Positions 13,629-14,463 of a stretch of 14,463 bases of DNA are shown piece after piece. The notes below the pieces were generated by a model. That model did no database searches and was not told the DNA's origin. It saw nothing but the letters and a program-made list of their open reading frames with translations. The number at the start of each line of letters is the position of its first letter. Position 1 is the stretch's first letter. Location: contig JAJZBP010000027.1 of assembly GCA_021798855.1 (NCBI GenBank), forward strand, positions 1-14,463, in the 5' to 3' direction. A program made the translations under genes and the position numbers. This DNA comes from Bacillota bacterium. Lineage in GTDB: Bacteria > Bacillota > Sulfobacillia > JAJZIM01 > JAJZBP01.

Positions 13629-14463
13629 GGACGCCGGCCCCCCTCCTCCGACAAAGGATGAAAGAAATCGAGGACTTCCAGCGGGTCGAAATAAGGCGTC
13701 CGGCCATTGTCCCAACCGTCACCCGAGCCAAGCCACCCTTCGACCTCCGGCGGTTCCACTCCCCGGCTTTTGTACTGGGTGATAAATTCTTCCGACGCTT
13801 CCTTCCCCGCCGCCAACGCCGCCAGGAAATCCTTGGCCCGGCTGCGCGGCCACCGGTGAAAATGGCGCCAGCATTTCACGAATCCGTCCCAATCCGCCGG
13901 ACCAGTTTCCCCGTCGCCGACCCGGTAAGGCCGTTGGCACAAACAGCCACCGTCGGCGGCTTTATACCACCGCGCCCGCAGTTGGGAGACCACCGGTTCT
14001 CCCGAATCCAAGACCAGTTGAAAATCCAGCCAGCTACCATTGTCCCTGCTTTTCCGACGTTTCGCCTTGGTCTGCCGGCATAGGTCCTCCGCCAAGGTAT
14101 AGGCACGGGCGAACGGGTGCTTGGCATGGGCGATGACCACGCCGGCGCAGGCGGAAAGCGGCTTTTCTCCCCGCCCCACCTGCACCGTTTTTCCGGCGAG
14201 CGCCCGAAGGTATTCAGCGGCCAGAGCCAGCCCCACTCTTCCGTCGCTGATGAAAGTCAGATCGTCCCCCCCACAGATCAGGGGCCGAAGCGGAACAATT
14301 CCCTCCTTGGAGTGAAAAATTTCTCTCCCGTCCCTGTTACGGGAAAAACTCTCCAATTTTTTCAGCGCAGCTTTGAATGCCTCTTTTCCCCCCTGGTCCA
14401 CGTCGTGCGAAAAGCACCGCAGATCGCGGACGAAAGCGGCATCGTCCCCCTCCCGAAGCCCTA
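13625..14463 (-). CDS. cas10: Cas10, C-terminal part with GGDD cyclase motif, cut by right edge
   Basis: An open frame enters at the window edge and ends at TGA 13625; 278 residues are visible. PLICGGDDLTFISDG (fragment residues 59-73, GGDD at 64-67) is the palm-domain motif that makes cyclic oligoadenylate from ATP. CAGVVIAHAKHPFARAYTLA (105-124) and GSWLDFQLVLDSGEP (142-156) are typical of the Cas10 second palm domain. The protein ends in a short helical tail FFHPLSEEGGRRP. The intact GGDD predicts live signalling, which agrees with three CARF effectors downstream. The HD nuclease domain, if present, lies outside the window. A GTG at 14401 is internal and not a start, since the homology continues upstream (VRDLRCFSHD). 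ATGA couples it to the next gene. Confidence 0.92.
   Translation of the reverse strand, partial: GLREGDDAAFVRDLRCFSHDVDQGGKEAFKAALKKLESFSRNRDGREIFHSKEGIVPLRPLICGGDDLTFISDGRVGLALAAEYLRALAGKTVQVGRGEKPLSACAGVVIAHAKHPFARAYTLAEDLCRQTKAKRRKSRDNGSWLDFQLVLDSGEPVVSQLRARWYKAADGGCLCQRPYRVGDGETGPADWDGFVKCWRHFHRWPRSRAKDFLAALAAGKEASEEFITQYKSRGVEPPEVEGWLGSGDGWDNGRTPYFDPLEVLDFFHPLSEEGGRRP

Noticed and set aside
13629..13715. Upstream start giving the Csx10 fusion 29 more residues
   Set aside because: That part lies inside cas10, and the ATGA overlap at 13625-13628 gives a start exactly at the beginning of the first RAMP strand.
13625..14401. A short free-standing GGDD protein starting at GTG 14401
   Set aside because: The frame and Cas10-like sequence continue to the right edge without a stop, so this is the end of a larger Cas10.

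Overview
The window carries most of a type III CRISPR-Cas locus on the minus strand. It reads right to left and is cut at both ends. Base composition is GC-rich overall, but the csx1-like gene and the TIGR03986 gene look visibly more AT-rich than cas10 and the fused backbone genes. GTG starts, ATGA gene overlaps and a MNT/HEPN toxin-antitoxin remnant fit a GC-rich bacterium, perhaps a thermophilic or anaerobic member of the Bacillota or a similar lineage. I cannot place the organism more closely than that.

Layout in transcription order, right to left. (1) Effector complex, 7126-14463: the C-terminal part of cas10 with an intact GGDD cyclase motif; a fused Cas7-Csx10(Cas5)-helical protein; a tandem Cas7-Cas7 protein; Csx19; and a TIGR03986 RAMP (Cas7 with a large insertion). 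This is the composition of the fused-subunit type III-D complexes (III-D2 / III-Dv). There is no separate small-subunit gene. (2) Signalling effectors, 2743-7065: three consecutive CARF-domain proteins that overlap each other. They are a TIGR02710 Csm6 (CARF-HEPN), a Can2/Card1-like CARF + PD-(D/E)XK nuclease, and a DxTHG Csx1-like CARF-HEPN protein with an extra C-terminal module that looks like a second CARF domain. (3) A scar, 2236-2936: plus-strand MNT and HEPN genes whose HEPN half is cut off at the 3' end of csx1. (4) A 310-bp gene-free stretch, 1926-2235, with several inverted repeats and a candidate promoter. (5) Processing and adaptation side, 1-1925: a 77-aa unknown protein, Cas6 with a long Pro-rich N-terminal rod, a strong terminator, then the start of a reverse transcriptase that runs off the left edge.

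Inferred working: Cas6 cuts pre-crRNA; the fused Cas10 complex binds target RNA and Cas10 makes cyclic oligoadenylate; the three CARF nucleases respond with RNA and DNA cleavage. The RT, probably with Cas1/Cas2 beyond the left edge, would allow spacers to be taken from RNA. No CRISPR array is visible in the window. The most promising new element is the C-terminal CARF-like module on the Csx1-like protein. Others worth attention are the 77-aa gene fused in expression to cas6, the Pro-rich Cas6 rod, and the insertion scar.
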